Positions 27,389 through 37,404 of a stretch of 64,000 nucleotides of DNA are shown one piece after another. How positions within the stretch are numbered: the first letter of the stretch is position 1; each line of letters begins with the position of its first letter. The translations under genes were made by a program, and so were the position numbers. The notes under the pieces were generated by a model. That model worked only from the letters and a program-made list of their open reading frames with translations, was not told the DNA's origin and searched no databases. Source of the stretch: Psychrobacter sp. FME6 (GTDB taxonomy: Bacteria > Pseudomonadota > Gammaproteobacteria > Pseudomonadales > Moraxellaceae); NCBI RefSeq assembly GCF_014861365.1, contig NZ_RRYW01000001.1:38514-102513 (forward strand). Direction: 5' to 3'.

Positions 27389-28097
27389 AATATGCCCAAA
27401 TTGCGATGAGAGTGAAGACGACGTATTGTAGCGCGGTAAAGGTTAAACCTTTATAAAAGTATAGCGGTACGGAGATAGCATCGGCGATGATCCATAATAG
27501 CCAGTGTTCAATCTTGCGCCGCGCCATCAGCCACATTGCCATCAAAAACAGCGCTGTAGTCAGCATGTCGGTATAATCCACCCAGGTAAATAAATGCAGA
27601 CCTAATACGGCACCATCAAAGCTAAAGTTATTATTAATCACCGGTCTAAAATAATAGATCAACGCCACAAAAGCCGCAGTTGTAGTGGCCAGTAATGCCA
27701 ATATAGGCAGGTCTTTTTTGCTTAAATGTTCCACTTCAATGGTATTTTGAGTATTATTATTTTCTGAGCCGCTATCATGCTGCTGGCTGGTTGGGTTTAT
27801 ATGATCTTGATACTGTGTGCGCTCTTTATTCTGCGTCCAGTTGATCCAACCATAGATGCTCATGACCGTGTAATAAGCGTTGATGAACATATCACCAAAC
27901 AGCTGCCACTTCCACAGCAAGTAGACAAATATAGCAGTACTTACCAGTCCGACAGGAAAGACCAAGATATTGGTTCTGCTGGCGAGCATGACACTAGTAA
28001 CCCCAAATACAACCGCCATCAATTCAAGCACTATAAATAGTGTGGGGTAGTCGGCGTATTGTCCAAATAACCAATTAAGAAGTTCTACCATTAGCAT
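27339..28097 (-). CDS. pnuC: Nicotinamide riboside transporter PnuC
   Basis: An inner-membrane facilitator that imports nicotinamide riboside, trapped afterwards by the kinase. The 252-residue protein has about seven hydrophobic helices. WINWTQNK near residue 85, WVDYTDMLTTALF near 175, and WLLWIIADAISVPLYFYKG near residues 204-222 are typical of PnuC. An unusual polar, Asn/Gln/Ser-rich insertion of about 40 residues follows the first half (near residues 90-130), predicted as a loop. The start could be 28103 (TTG), 28097 or 28091; none has a strong ribosome site. It forms an operon with the overlapping kinase gene. Confidence 0.88.
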   Translation of the reverse strand: MLMVELLNWLFGQYADYPTLFIVLELMAVVFGVTSVMLASRTNILVFPVGLVSTAIFVYLLWKWQLFGDMFINAYYTVMSIYGWINWTQNKERTQYQDHINPTSQQHDSGSENNNTQNTIEVEHLSKKDLPILALLATTTAAFVALIYYFRPVINNNFSFDGAVLGLHLFTWVDYTDMLTTALFLMAMWLMARRKIEHWLLWIIADAISVPLYFYKGLTFTALQYVVFTLIAIWAYYEWQRRYRMQPKAAYA

Positions 28098-28103
28098 TAC
28101 CAA

Positions 28104-28444
28104 ATATGAGCGTTTATTATGTTTCGTTGATTTTGAGATTTCTAATAGATCAGGGCAAGTATCGTTGATAGCAGGTTATTACAATCGTCTCACTTTTACT
28201 CTGAACCGACTATCGTTTAAATTGCGCTAATTATAGCGCAGCTGTCGTAAAATAAAGCCAATCTTTACCTATTCCTGATAAGAAGCTGATTATTTGTAAC
28301 AAAGTATTAGAAAAATAATAATATTCAGGCATAATAAAGGCACTGATTTTAAGTTTACAGTTATTCACTGAAATCAAACAACTGTTGTTTTTCACCTTTA
28401 TGCTTATCCCAAGCCTTATATTGTAGTAGACAAGGAAGCTTATC
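28104..28444. other. Intergenic region upstream of the KAS III gene
   Basis: A divergent promoter region without a gene. Its one clear element is the 15-bp palindrome at 28376-28390. Confidence 0.55.
28376..28390. promoter_or_regulatory. Candidate operator AAACAACTGTTGTTT
   Basis: A perfect odd palindrome (seven-base arms around a T) 55 bases before the KAS III start. Such a site could bind a TetR- or GntR-type lipid regulator; no regulator is encoded next to it. Confidence 0.4.
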
Positions 28445-29590
28445 ATGACGACTTGTATCACAGGCACCGGCCTGTATATTCCCCCTTATAGCATCAGTAA
28501 TGAAGAGCTAGTAGAGTCATTTAACCAGTATGTTGATAATTATAATACCAAACATGCCGACGACATCGAAGCAGGAACGGTTACCGCGCTTGAGCCTTCA
28601 TCAGCAGCGTTTATCGAAAAAGTATCTGGTATTAAATCACGTTATGTGATGGAAAAAGACGGTATTTTAGACCCTGAAATCATGGCACCCGTGATTGCTT
28701 ATCGTAATTTGGGCGAAGAGCTGTCTATCATGGCTGAGATGGGTGCTGCCGCGCTTAAAGACGCACTGGCAGACGCTGGACTTGAGGCCAATGATTTGGA
28801 TGGTATCATCCTTGCCTGCTCAAACTTTCAGCGTACTTACCCTGCGGTTTCGATCGAGATTCAAAATGAGATCGGTATGGTGGGCGGCTTTGCTTATGAT
28901 ATGAACGTCGCTTGTAGTGCCGCGACTTTCGGTTTATCGCAAGCGCATGGCTCTATCGTTTCTGGCCTTGCTAAGCGCGTCGCTGTGGTCAACGTTGAGA
29001 TTACCTCAGCGCATCTAAACTGGCGTAACCGTGACAGCCACTTTATTTTTGGTGACGTCGCCACTGCTTCTATCGTCGAAGATTTAGATACGCCAAGAGG
29101 CTATGAGATTTTGAATTCGAAGCTGTTCACTCAGTTTTCGACCAACATCAAAAACGAATATGGCTTTATGGATCGCTCAGAGTTCCTAGCAGCACAGACA
29201 GAGATGTATCCAGACCTTAAAGAGCCTGTGACTGATAAGCTGTTTTTACAAAATGGCCGTAAAGTATTCCGTGAGGTTTGCCCGAAGGTTTCAGAGGTTA
29301 TCTCTGAGCATTTGCAAGAAAACGACATAGCAACGTCTGATGTGAAAATGATGTGGCTACACCAAGCTAATGCCAACATGCTGGATCTAATTTTGCGTAC
29401 GGTTATCGGTAAAGAAGCAGACAAATCGATTGTCCCAAGCGTCATTGCAGAGTTTGCCAATACTAGCTCAGCCAGTCCGATGATTGTATTCCATCGCTAT
29501 AAAGATGAGCTTGCCTCCGGTGATTTGGGCGTGATTTGCTCATTTGGCGCCGGTTATTCAATTGGATCAGTATTGGTTCGTAAAGTTTAG
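28445..29590 (+). CDS. Beta-ketoacyl-ACP synthase III-like enzyme
   Basis: A condensing enzyme of the FabH type, joining an acyl-CoA to malonyl-ACP to start or re-enter fatty-acid synthesis. The 381 residues are longer than classical FabH (about 320), with an insertion near residues 30-60. The catalytic Cys lies in NVACSAATFG near residue 158, the His in WLHQANANM near 302 and the Asn in EFANTSSAS near 338, so the triad is intact. The longer form resembles Pseudomonas-type KAS III enzymes reported to use medium-chain acyl-CoA; this comparison is from memory. AAGGAAG precedes the start. It is monocistronic with a terminator. Confidence 0.85.
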   Translation: MTTCITGTGLYIPPYSISNEELVESFNQYVDNYNTKHADDIEAGTVTALEPSSAAFIEKVSGIKSRYVMEKDGILDPEIMAPVIAYRNLGEELSIMAEMGAAALKDALADAGLEANDLDGIILACSNFQRTYPAVSIEIQNEIGMVGGFAYDMNVACSAATFGLSQAHGSIVSGLAKRVAVVNVEITSAHLNWRNRDSHFIFGDVATASIVEDLDTPRGYEILNSKLFTQFSTNIKNEYGFMDRSEFLAAQTEMYPDLKEPVTDKLFLQNGRKVFREVCPKVSEVISEHLQENDIATSDVKMMWLHQANANMLDLILRTVIGKEADKSIVPSVIAEFANTSSASPMIVFHRYKDELASGDLGVICSFGAGYSIGSVLVRKV

Positions 29591-29626
29591 TTTTTTAAAC
29601 CTTACCCTAAAGCTGTCATTATTATC

Positions 29627-29659
29627 AAAATAGCCAAGAACACTCTTGGCTATTTTTTT
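29627..29659 (+). terminator. Terminator of the KAS III gene
   Basis: A 13-bp stem AAAATAGCCAAGA/TCTTGGCTATTTT followed by a T-run. Confidence 0.9.
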
Positions 29660-29841
29660 GTTTTCAATTTTTAAGCAGAGTTTATTTTTCCACCCAAACT
29701 ATAAGAAAAAAGCGCCAATATCATAGAAACAACAAAAATGTTTGTCCATATATTGGCAAGATTGCTGAGAGGTTTTAATTTCATAGTAAAAATTTGCTAT
29801 AATCACGGTCTTATTTCAATTATTCAATTAAAAGTCCTTTT

Positions 29842-30933
29842 ATGAAAGAATCCTTACGACTGCGTTTAGACCAGATGGTAGACCGTTATGAAGAGGTCAC
29901 CGCCTTATTATCAGACCCGAGTGTCATCAGCGATAATAATAAATTTCGTGAACTGTCCGTTGAGCACAGCGATTTGATGGAAATCACTACTTTATGGCAA
30001 AACTATGTGCGCGCAGAGACGGATCAAGCGGATGCAGAAGCGATGCTAGCTGATGCGACAGATCCTGACATGAAAGAGATGATGCAGGATGAAATCGAGA
30101 GCGCACATGATACCATTGTCGAAATGGAAGAGGCACTCAACGTCATGATGCTGCCAAAAGATCCCAATGATAAAGTACCAGCATTCTTGGAGATTAGAGC
30201 GGGAACGGGCGGTGATGAGGCGGCGATTTTCTCGGGTGATCTGTTCCGTATGTATCAAAAGTATGCCCAAAACCAAGGCTGGACGGTAGATATCCTGTCA
30301 GCCAATGAAGGCGAGCATGGCGGCTATAAAGAAATTATTACTCGTGTATCTGGTAATAGTGTTTATGGTCGCTTAAAGTTTGAGTCTGGTGCTCACCGCG
30401 TACAGCGGGTCCCTGAAACCGAAAGCCAAGGCCGTGTCCATACCTCAGCTTGTACCGTTGCGGTCATGCCAGAGGTTGAGATTGATGATACGGTCGATAT
30501 CAATCCTGCCGATATTAAAATGGATACCTTTCGCTCAAGTGGCGCCGGTGGTCAGCACGTTAACACCACCGACTCAGCTGTACGCTTAACACATATTCCA
30601 ACGGGTACCGTGGTAGAGTGTCAACAAGAACGCAGCCAGCACAAAAACCGCGCCCATGCGATGAAAATGTTGGTCTCCAAAATTCAACAAGTCAAGGTAC
30701 AAGCGCAGGTCGATGTAGCGGATTCAATACGTCGCGACTTGGTCGGCAGTGGCGATCGCTCAGAGCGTATTCGCACTTATAACTTCCCGCAAGGACGTAT
30801 GACCGACCATCGTATTAACCTGACTTTATACAAGCTTGATTCTATTATGGAAGGTGACTTGGATGAAATCCTTGATGCGCTGTTACGTGAACATCAGGCA
30901 GACTTGATGGCCAGTATTGGCGGCGGTGATTGA
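29842..30933 (+). CDS. prfA: Peptide chain release factor 1
   Basis: Recognises UAA and UAG stop codons and releases the peptide. It has 363 residues, the usual length. The stop-codon reading motif is PxT (PET in [12 protein letters not shown], near residue 191). The catalytic GGQ, whose Gln is normally methylated by PrmC, is in [16 protein letters not shown] near residue 235. The PET-type tripeptide identifies RF1 rather than RF2. The partner methylase prmC and hemA, common neighbours elsewhere, are not adjacent here: lysS follows. Confidence 0.97.
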   Translation: MKESLRLRLDQMVDRYEEVTALLSDPSVISDNNKFRELSVEHSDLMEITTLWQNYVRAETDQADAEAMLADATDPDMKEMMQDEIESAHDTIVEMEEALNVMMLPKDPNDKVPAFLEIRAGTGGDEAAIFSGDLFRMYQKYAQNQGWTVDILSANEGEHGGYKEIITRVSGNSVYGRLKFESGAHRVQRVPETESQGRVHTSACTVAVMPEVEIDDTVDINPADIKMDTFRSSGAGGQHVNTTDSAVRLTHIPTGTVVECQQERSQHKNRAHAMKMLVSKIQQVKVQAQVDVADSIRRDLVGSGDRSERIRTYNFPQGRMTDHRINLTLYKLDSIMEGDLDEILDALLREHQADLMASIGGGD

Positions 30934-31073
30934 TATAAGTGTTGTTATTTTCTTCAGTATGAAAAATATAACAGAGTTGTTCAGCTTTATTTTAAATGCT
31001 TTATTTGAATTTTTTATTTTAAGTTTATAGTTTTCGTTAATTCCATTAATTACCTAATAAGTTTGAGAGTGTT

Positions 31074-32612
31074 ATGTCAAAGCCCAATAATCAAAATCAG
31101 AACCAAGAGCAAGTTCCAGAAGACGCTAATGAGCTGATTGCACAATTACAAGCTAAGCTAGATGATATCACTGCTTCAGGTAAACAGCCTTATCCCAACA
31201 CCTTTAAACGCACCGACTATGCCCAAGATTTGCAAACTGCTTTTGAGGGGATCTCAAAACAAGAAATCGCTGACAATGATGCTAAAGGCGAGAAAACACA
31301 GGTCAATGTCGCTGGTCGGGTGATGCTCAACCGTGGTGCATTTATTGTTATCCAAGATATGACAGGCCGTATCCAATTATATGTGGCACGTAAAGAGCTT
31401 GATGATGAGACGCGTGCGAGTATTAAGTCACTAGATTTAGGTGATATCGTTGGTGTGTCAGGCTATATCGGTCGCTCAGGAAAAGGCGATTTGTATGTGC
31501 ATATTGAAGAGTTTCATCTACTAACTAAAGCGCTACGTCCAATGCCAAATAAGTTTCATGGCCTAGCCGACGTGGAAGCGCGCTATCGCAATCGTCATCT
31601 TGATTTGATGACCAATGAAACAACCCGCGATACGTTTATGATTCGCAGCCAAGTGGTCAGCGGTATTCGCAAGTTTATGTTGAACGAACGTTTCATGGAA
31701 GTTGAAACGCCAATGATGCATCCTATCCCAGGTGGTGCGGTGGCACGTCCATTTGAGACCCATCATAATGCGCTAGATATGCCGTTGTATCTGCGTATCG
31801 CCCCTGAGCTTTATCTCAAACGCTTAGTCGTTGGTGGTTTTGAAAAAGTATTTGAGATTAACCGTAGTTTCCGCAATGAAGGTGTGTCAACCCGTCACAA
31901 CCCTGAGTTCACCATGATTGAGTTTTATCAAGCTTATGCTGATTATCATGATTTGATGAATTTGACTGAGCGTTTGTTTAATGAATTAGCGTTGGATATT
32001 TTGGGTACGACTGAGATTACTTATCAAGAAGAAGCTATCAGCTTAAAAGCACCATTTATACGCCTATCTATGTCTGATGCCATTGCAAAATATGCTGAAA
32101 ACTTCGATATGGCACGTATCAATGACCGTGAATACCTAGCAGAGTATGCATCGACGACGCTTAAGCAACAAGTAAAAGACGTGTTTGGTGTGGGTAAATT
32201 GCAGACTATTATCTTTGAAGAAACCGCTGAGCATCAATTACGTCAGCCAACCTTTATTACTGAATATCCAGCTGAAACCTCACCACTCGCACGTCGTAGC
32301 GATGACAATCCTGAGATTACCGATCGTTTCGAGCTATTTATCGGTGGTCGTGAATTGGCCAATGGCTTTAGTGAGCTCAATGATCCAGCGGATCAGGCAG
32401 AACGCTTCCGTGGGCAAGTTGCTGAAAAAGATGCTGGTGATGATGAAGCCATGCATTTTGATGAAGAGTATATAGAAGCGTTATCTTACGGCTTGCCGCC
32501 GACAGCAGGAGAGGGTATTGGTATTGACCGTTTGGTTATGTTGTTTACCGACTCTGCCAGTATTCGTGATGTGATTTTATTTCCACACATGCGCCGTAAA
32601 CTAGAGAGTTAA
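31074..32612 (+). CDS. lysS: Lysyl-tRNA synthetase, class II
   Basis: Charges tRNA-Lys in the cytosol. The 512 residues begin with a short polar leader, then an OB-fold anticodon-binding domain (about residues 70-160; [17 protein letters not shown]), then the class II catalytic domain. Motif 2 is [21 protein letters not shown] near residue 266, and motif 3 [22 protein letters not shown] near residue 481. Length and motifs fit LysS fully. It lies 140 bases after prfA on the same strand, with no terminator evident between them. Confidence 0.97.
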   Translation: MSKPNNQNQNQEQVPEDANELIAQLQAKLDDITASGKQPYPNTFKRTDYAQDLQTAFEGISKQEIADNDAKGEKTQVNVAGRVMLNRGAFIVIQDMTGRIQLYVARKELDDETRASIKSLDLGDIVGVSGYIGRSGKGDLYVHIEEFHLLTKALRPMPNKFHGLADVEARYRNRHLDLMTNETTRDTFMIRSQVVSGIRKFMLNERFMEVETPMMHPIPGGAVARPFETHHNALDMPLYLRIAPELYLKRLVVGGFEKVFEINRSFRNEGVSTRHNPEFTMIEFYQAYADYHDLMNLTERLFNELALDILGTTEITYQEEAISLKAPFIRLSMSDAIAKYAENFDMARINDREYLAEYASTTLKQQVKDVFGVGKLQTIIFEETAEHQLRQPTFITEYPAETSPLARRSDDNPEITDRFELFIGGRELANGFSELNDPADQAERFRGQVAEKDAGDDEAMHFDEEYIEALSYGLPPTAGEGIGIDRLVMLFTDSASIRDVILFPHMRRKLES

Positions 32613-32737
32613 AGCGAGCTGCTTGCCATACATCCCTGCTGGCACTAAACTGAACATAAGAAGGCCATTTACACTTAACGGCTTAGACTCATGAGGTTTT
32701 ATGGGTATTTAATAGATACTTAATGGATAGGGATACT

Positions 32738-33997
32738 ATGGACACTCAGCAAGCATCACCCTCACTTTGGCAGCAGATGGTTCAGCAAAGTTTTTTGTCT
32801 TTGTATGAGTTACCAGAAGATAAGAGAAGTAACCCTGAGCATTTTCAGGGTTATGATTTTGTTTTTGAGTTTTCTAATGCCATTATTTATCTGATCGTCA
32901 ATGATGTGGTGATGCAAGCGGATAAGGAAAAAATAGACAGTACTCAAATTCGTGAGTGGAGAAAAGAGACTGTCAACCAACTCATCAAGCATCATGCCCA
33001 GCTTTATCTAAAAAATGATAAATCGATGGCGGATAATAAAATCTCAACCGATAAAGAGGTATATTTTATCGGTTTGACGTCACTGTCTATCAAGCATCAA
33101 GGTGATGCTCCAGAAGTATTGCCTTATACGGTCGGTTATGAATATGGCAGTCAGTTTTTTGCCGAAGACTGTGTGCTAGATTTGGATGATGAGCAAAGTG
33201 TTTTACAAATATTTAGCCGTCAAAACTTTATTGAGATAATAGAACAGTTGGTGACGCCGAGTGATTTGACGGCATTTTTAGCGTTTCATCGCCGTCAATT
33301 GACAGGGTTTGAGACGTTCCAAGACGAGTCGACGTTGCTTATCCAGTTTTTACAGTCACCTGACTTTCATCAAAGAGCGATTAGGGTACAAGAGCAATTG
33401 ATCGATAATGAGTTAATCGATCAGATTGAGCTACGCTTGCTCAAAGCGGCAGAGCCTGATCAGGCAGTACTTGCCAAAGCACTCATGGCTGAGATTCAAA
33501 AAAACACTCGGATGTGGTACAAGCTATTTAACAGTTTGATCAAAAGTTATTATGAAGCAGGTCAACCACTACCAAAAGTGCAGGTCGATATTTTGGTAGA
33601 TGAGTCAATGTATACCTACGCTTGTTTGGTTGAAAAAATCCTAGCTTATAAAACCATGGACCAAGATTCTCGCTGGAATGGTTATGTTTGTCATGAGCAT
33701 TCTTATAATGTGTTTGGACGCCACTATCTCATGGTGTTTTATGCGCAGGATGAAAATAGCCCACTTAGCACAGACAAGGTACGTGCTTCTCATCAAGATT
33801 TATTGTTAGAACTTAACGCCCAGATGCAGGATCCCGTAATGGATGACTTGTTTTTGATCGGTGTGGAGTTTAGACCTTGCGACGATAGCGTAAATACTGA
33901 GGTGCATCTGGATGCTTTTTATCAGAATGGCTCGCTTATAGATGTAAACACCCAGCGTTTATACGAACAGCTGGCGCAACTTAAAGCCCAGTTATAA
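32738..33997 (+). CDS. Large soluble protein of unknown function
   Basis: A 419-residue protein without signal peptide, membrane segment or recognised catalytic motif. Composition is acidic, with many Gln and Asp. The last third contains CHEHSYNVFGRHYLMVFYAQ and VHLDAFYQNGSLIDVN, suggesting an alpha/beta domain. The frame opens at 32723, but the ATG at 32738 has AGGG five bases upstream while the first has none. It lies between lysS and dnaX on the same strand and may be co-transcribed with lysS. I do not recognise it. Confidence 0.7.
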   Translation: MDTQQASPSLWQQMVQQSFLSLYELPEDKRSNPEHFQGYDFVFEFSNAIIYLIVNDVVMQADKEKIDSTQIREWRKETVNQLIKHHAQLYLKNDKSMADNKISTDKEVYFIGLTSLSIKHQGDAPEVLPYTVGYEYGSQFFAEDCVLDLDDEQSVLQIFSRQNFIEIIEQLVTPSDLTAFLAFHRRQLTGFETFQDESTLLIQFLQSPDFHQRAIRVQEQLIDNELIDQIELRLLKAAEPDQAVLAKALMAEIQKNTRMWYKLFNSLIKSYYEAGQPLPKVQVDILVDESMYTYACLVEKILAYKTMDQDSRWNGYVCHEHSYNVFGRHYLMVFYAQDENSPLSTDKVRASHQDLLLELNAQMQDPVMDDLFLIGVEFRPCDDSVNTEVHLDAFYQNGSLIDVNTQRLYEQLAQLKAQL

Positions 33998-34170
33998 TCA
34001 ACTCTATATAAAACGCATACGGTAAGGCTCGCTTAGTCTACTATTTGTAGGACGCTCACTCGCCTTTCTTATATTCAAACTATATTGAACCGGCTACATA
34101 ATCCAAATCTAATATAGATCGCTGATCTGATGCTTTACCTATATTTGTATTTTTCATATTGGCATTTACT

Positions 34171-36168
34171 ATGACGCAGCAATATCAAGTTTTAGCGCGC
34201 AAATACCGTCCCAGAAACTTTCACGAGTTGATTGGGCAAACGCACGTCTCACAGGCGTTGATTAATGCGATTGACTATAATCGTCTGCATCATGCTTATC
34301 TGTTTACGGGTACGCGCGGTGTGGGTAAGACCACGATTGCGCGTATTTTGTCCAAATGTTTGAACTGCGATACTGGAATAACCAGTACGCCTTGCGGTGT
34401 GTGTGATAACTGCGTGGCCATCGATCAAGGTCGTTTTATCGACTTGATTGAGATTGATGCAGCCTCTCGTACCAAGGTTGAAGACACACGCGAGCTACTA
34501 GATAACGTGCCTTACGCGCCAAGCCAAGGGCGTTATAAAGTCTACCTGATTGATGAAGTGCATATGCTATCAACGCACAGCTTTAATGCGCTACTCAAGA
34601 CGCTAGAAGAGCCGCCTGAGCATGTTAAGTTTTTACTCGCTACTACTGATCCACAAAAACTGCCCATTACTATCATCTCGCGCTGTTTGCAGTTCGTGCT
34701 ACGTCCGCTGCCGCAAACATTACTCAGCGAGCATTTGGCAAACATCCTTACCCAAGAGCAAGTAGATTATACGCAGCCTGCACTTTGGCAGTTGGCCAGT
34801 GCGGCAAAAGGCTCAGTACGCGATGCTTTATCATTGACCGATCAGGCTATCGCCTTTGGTCAAGGTGCGTTGGATGATGTTACTGTCAACGCTATGCTTG
34901 GTCTCATTGATGCTGCTGATTTGGTCAGTCTAATTACCGATATCTACAATCATGATAAATCTGCCGTCGCTGCTCATATTGAACAGATGCGCGCCCAAAT
35001 GGTTGACGCGACCAGCATGTTTGATGGACTGGCTGAATTACTACACCAGTTAGCATTAACTCAGTTGCTACCTGAAGTCGCTCTTAATGTAAATGAGGCG
35101 CAGGCACAAGATATTAATACGCTTGCCCAGCATATTAGCCCCGATATATTGCAGCTCTACTATGAGATTGTGGTACAAGCGCGCGAAGGCGTTAAACTTG
35201 CTAGTACACCGATGCAAGCGCTAGAGATGTGTATTTTACGCTTATTAGCGTTCCGCCCATTGCCTGTCGATGAAGTGTTAAGTAGTCATTCTATTGGATC
35301 TGCATCAGCTTCAGAAACGCCTGTTATAGAAGGTGGTAGTGCTACCTCAGATAATGACAATGTTGATAATGATAGGGTTGATAATGATAGGGTTGATAAT
35401 GATAGGGTTGAAAACATTACAAATGTTACATCGCTTTCGAATGCACATTTAGCTTCAGTGCCACCATTACAATCTTACGATGTTGATTATCAACAACAGG
35501 GTAATGATGAGCAGCTGGGCGTAAGTCAAGAATATGAGTCGGAGGTTTTAAGCAATAGCGTTACTCCTGAACCTGTTGTTGAGCCTGAACCTGTTGTTGA
35601 GCCTGAACCTGTTGTTGAGCCTGAACCTGTTGTTGAGCCTGAACCTGTTGTTGAGCCTGAACCTGTTGTTGAGCCTGAACCTGTTGTTGAGCCTGATGAA
35701 AATGATTCTCAGTTAATATCGCAGCCTGATGACCCACGTACTTTGCTACGCTGTGCACCGCAAGAATTGGTAGGTGAGTGGACACCAGAGAAATGGGATT
35801 ATTGGTTACAAACGGCTCGTGAGGCGGGTAGTTTGGCTTCAGATGAATTGGCACTCGCACGGCAAGGTATGATGACAGGTAACTGTAATGGTCAAGCTAT
35901 CTTTGTCACTGCTGTAGATAGCAAGCATTTGCAAGCAACTTTCGAACAGCTAGCTGCAACTTTGCAAGAACAATTCACGCAGGCTGATATTAGCTTACAA
36001 ATCGATGGCAGCGTCATGCAAGCTGAAGATAAAACACCTGAACGCCGTCAAAAGAAACGACTGGAACAAGCCAAAACTATGGCAGAGTCAAAATTGCTCA
36101 ATACACCCGTGATGCAGTATTTGACTGAACGCGGCGAAGGAAGAATGGGTAACGTTCAGTTATATTAA
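34171..36168 (+). CDS. dnaX: DNA polymerase III subunit gamma/tau
   Basis: Clamp-loader ATPase and polymerase organiser of the replisome. The AAA+ domain is complete: YQVLARKYRP opening, Walker A GTRGVGKTT near residue 46, a four-Cys zinc module (C-x8-C-x2-C-x2-C) near 65-80, Walker B LIDEVHML near 127 and the SRC sensor near 170. Domain III follows to about 370. A low-complexity linker then carries DNDRV repeats and seven PEPVVE repeats, and the C-terminal tau domain ends the 665-residue protein. The TTG at 34159 is in frame, but 34171 fits the family start. The AAA+ domain is conventional; only the linker is unusual. Confidence 0.95.
   Translation: MTQQYQVLARKYRPRNFHELIGQTHVSQALINAIDYNRLHHAYLFTGTRGVGKTTIARILSKCLNCDTGITSTPCGVCDNCVAIDQGRFIDLIEIDAASRTKVEDTRELLDNVPYAPSQGRYKVYLIDEVHMLSTHSFNALLKTLEEPPEHVKFLLATTDPQKLPITIISRCLQFVLRPLPQTLLSEHLANILTQEQVDYTQPALWQLASAAKGSVRDALSLTDQAIAFGQGALDDVTVNAMLGLIDAADLVSLITDIYNHDKSAVAAHIEQMRAQMVDATSMFDGLAELLHQLALTQLLPEVALNVNEAQAQDINTLAQHISPDILQLYYEIVVQAREGVKLASTPMQALEMCILRLLAFRPLPVDEVLSSHSIGSASASETPVIEGGSATSDNDNVDNDRVDNDRVDNDRVENITNVTSLSNAHLASVPPLQSYDVDYQQQGNDEQLGVSQEYESEVLSNSVTPEPVVEPEPVVEPEPVVEPEPVVEPEPVVEPEPVVEPEPVVEPDENDSQLISQPDDPRTLLRCAPQELVGEWTPEKWDYWLQTAREAGSLASDELALARQGMMTGNCNGQAIFVTAVDSKHLQATFEQLAATLQEQFTQADISLQIDGSVMQAEDKTPERRQKKRLEQAKTMAESKLLNTPVMQYLTERGEGRMGNVQLY
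35350..35409 (+). repeat. 15-bp tandem repeat inside dnaX
   Basis: Four units of 15 bp; the last three are identical (GATAATGATAGGGTT), the first differs at two positions. It encodes DNDRV repeats in the linker. Confidence 0.85.
35566..35691 (+). repeat. 18-bp tandem repeat inside dnaX (seven units)
   Basis: CCTGAACCTGTTGTTGAG repeated seven times without a mismatch, encoding PEPVVE. It is in frame, so copy-number changes alter only linker length. Confidence 0.95.
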
Positions 36169-36235
36169 ACAATCAAAAAAACCATTGTTAATATAACTTA
36201 AAAGTCTGTATAATTGTTAGCAACAATGTTCATAT

Positions 36236-36276
36236 AAAATATCAAGGTGATGCTAGTCTATCGTCTTGATATTTTT
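36236..36276 (+). terminator. Terminator after dnaX
   Basis: An 11-bp stem AAAATATCAAG/CTTGATATTTT with an 18-base loop and T-run. Confidence 0.7.
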
Positions 36277-36402
36277 GTTTTTATTGCTAATTAAAGTGAT
36301 AGGCGCAGATGGAAGAGATGTTTTTATTAACTGTGAGAACGTCCAAAATTCGTTATAATGGTTAAGTTATATTAATAAATGAAACGCAGCTTAGGTGAAA
36401 GT

Positions 36403-37302
36403 ATGTTGGATAATTTACGCGGTATGGCTGTGTTCGCCAGTGTGGTCGGACATGGTTCTTTTAGTGGTTCAGCTCGTGAGCTTGGTATTACCACCAGTGC
36501 AGTCAGTCAGCAAATTCGCTCTTTAGAAAACGAGCTGGGTGTGGTGTTATTGCATCGCTCAACTCGAAAGTTGAGCTTAACAGAAGCTGGTGAAAGTTTT
36601 TATGAAGCCGCAAAGGATGTGGTCAGCGCCGCTGAGCAAGGCCGAATCAAAGTCAATCAACTGCGTGATGAGCTGGCTGGTAGCTTACGGGTGGCGACAA
36701 CACCTGAGCTTGGCGTGCACCATATTTTGCCCGCTTTATCGACTTGGATGTCAGCGCACGACGACCTAAGTATTACTTATTTCGCAGACAATAATTATAT
36801 TGATATGATTGATGAGCGTATCGATATTGCGGTACGTATGAGTCCCAATATTAATGATTCAACGTTGAGTAAACATCCGTTATCGGATGTACGTCAAATG
36901 TTGGTCGCTTCACCACAATACTTGCGTCAGCATAAGAAAATTGAAACTCCCAAAGATTTGGCAGACCATCAACTGATTTGTATTGATATTATGAAGGATG
37001 CCAATCAAATTGAGCTTACTCAGACTGAGACGGGTAAAAAAACACGTATTAAAATGAACTCACGTATCCATACCAATAACGTCTTCATGGCAATGACTAT
37101 CGCCAAAGAAGGTCACGGTATCCTTAGAATGATGGAAATGGATGTCAAAAAAGAATTGGAATCTGGCAATTTAGTAGAAGTCTTGACCGGCTACCAGATG
37201 CCAAGTTTCGTACTATATGCTGTCACCTTAAATCGTGAACAGCAGCCTGCGAAAATTACGCGCTGCTTAGAAGTATTAAAAAAATACTTTCATGCCAATT
37301 AA
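36403..37302 (+). CDS. LysR-family transcriptional regulator
   Basis: A DNA-binding regulator, 299 residues from this start. The N-terminal winged helix-turn-helix (about residues 1-60) contains SGSARELGITTSAVSQQIRSLE and the STRKLSLTEAGE wing. A LysR substrate-binding domain follows (about residues 90-295). The sequence is of the CrgA-like subgroup. The frame starts at 36379, but the Met at 36403 follows AGGTGAAAG and matches the usual N-terminus (LDNLRGMAVFASV). No divergent target gene is adjacent: argD is convergent. Ligand and regulon are unknown. Confidence 0.88.
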   Translation: MLDNLRGMAVFASVVGHGSFSGSARELGITTSAVSQQIRSLENELGVVLLHRSTRKLSLTEAGESFYEAAKDVVSAAEQGRIKVNQLRDELAGSLRVATTPELGVHHILPALSTWMSAHDDLSITYFADNNYIDMIDERIDIAVRMSPNINDSTLSKHPLSDVRQMLVASPQYLRQHKKIETPKDLADHQLICIDIMKDANQIELTQTETGKKTRIKMNSRIHTNNVFMAMTIAKEGHGILRMMEMDVKKELESGNLVEVLTGYQMPSFVLYAVTLNREQQPAKITRCLEVLKKYFHAN

Positions 37303-37338
37303 GTTTAGCTTTACCTAATCTTACTTTTAAGGTAGCAG

Positions 37339-37378
37339 AAAAAAAGCCTATAGATAATATGTCTATAGGCTTTTTTAT
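37339..37378. terminator. Bidirectional terminator between the LysR gene and argD
   Basis: A 15-bp stem AAAAAAGCCTATAGA with its complement and a T-run on each strand, between convergent genes. Confidence 0.9.
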
Positions 37379-37404
37379 TTTCAAGCTTGGATTGAATCAG
37401 CGGC

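Noticed and set aside
27777..28040. 87-residue plus-strand frame in pnuC
   Set aside because: Antisense shadow of the transporter.
35350..35691. Possible CRISPR-like repeat array
   Set aside because: The units are directly adjacent, in frame, with no spacers and lie in a coding region.
35561..35860. Minus-strand frame with many QQVQA repeats
   Set aside because: It is the antisense reading of the dnaX tandem repeat.
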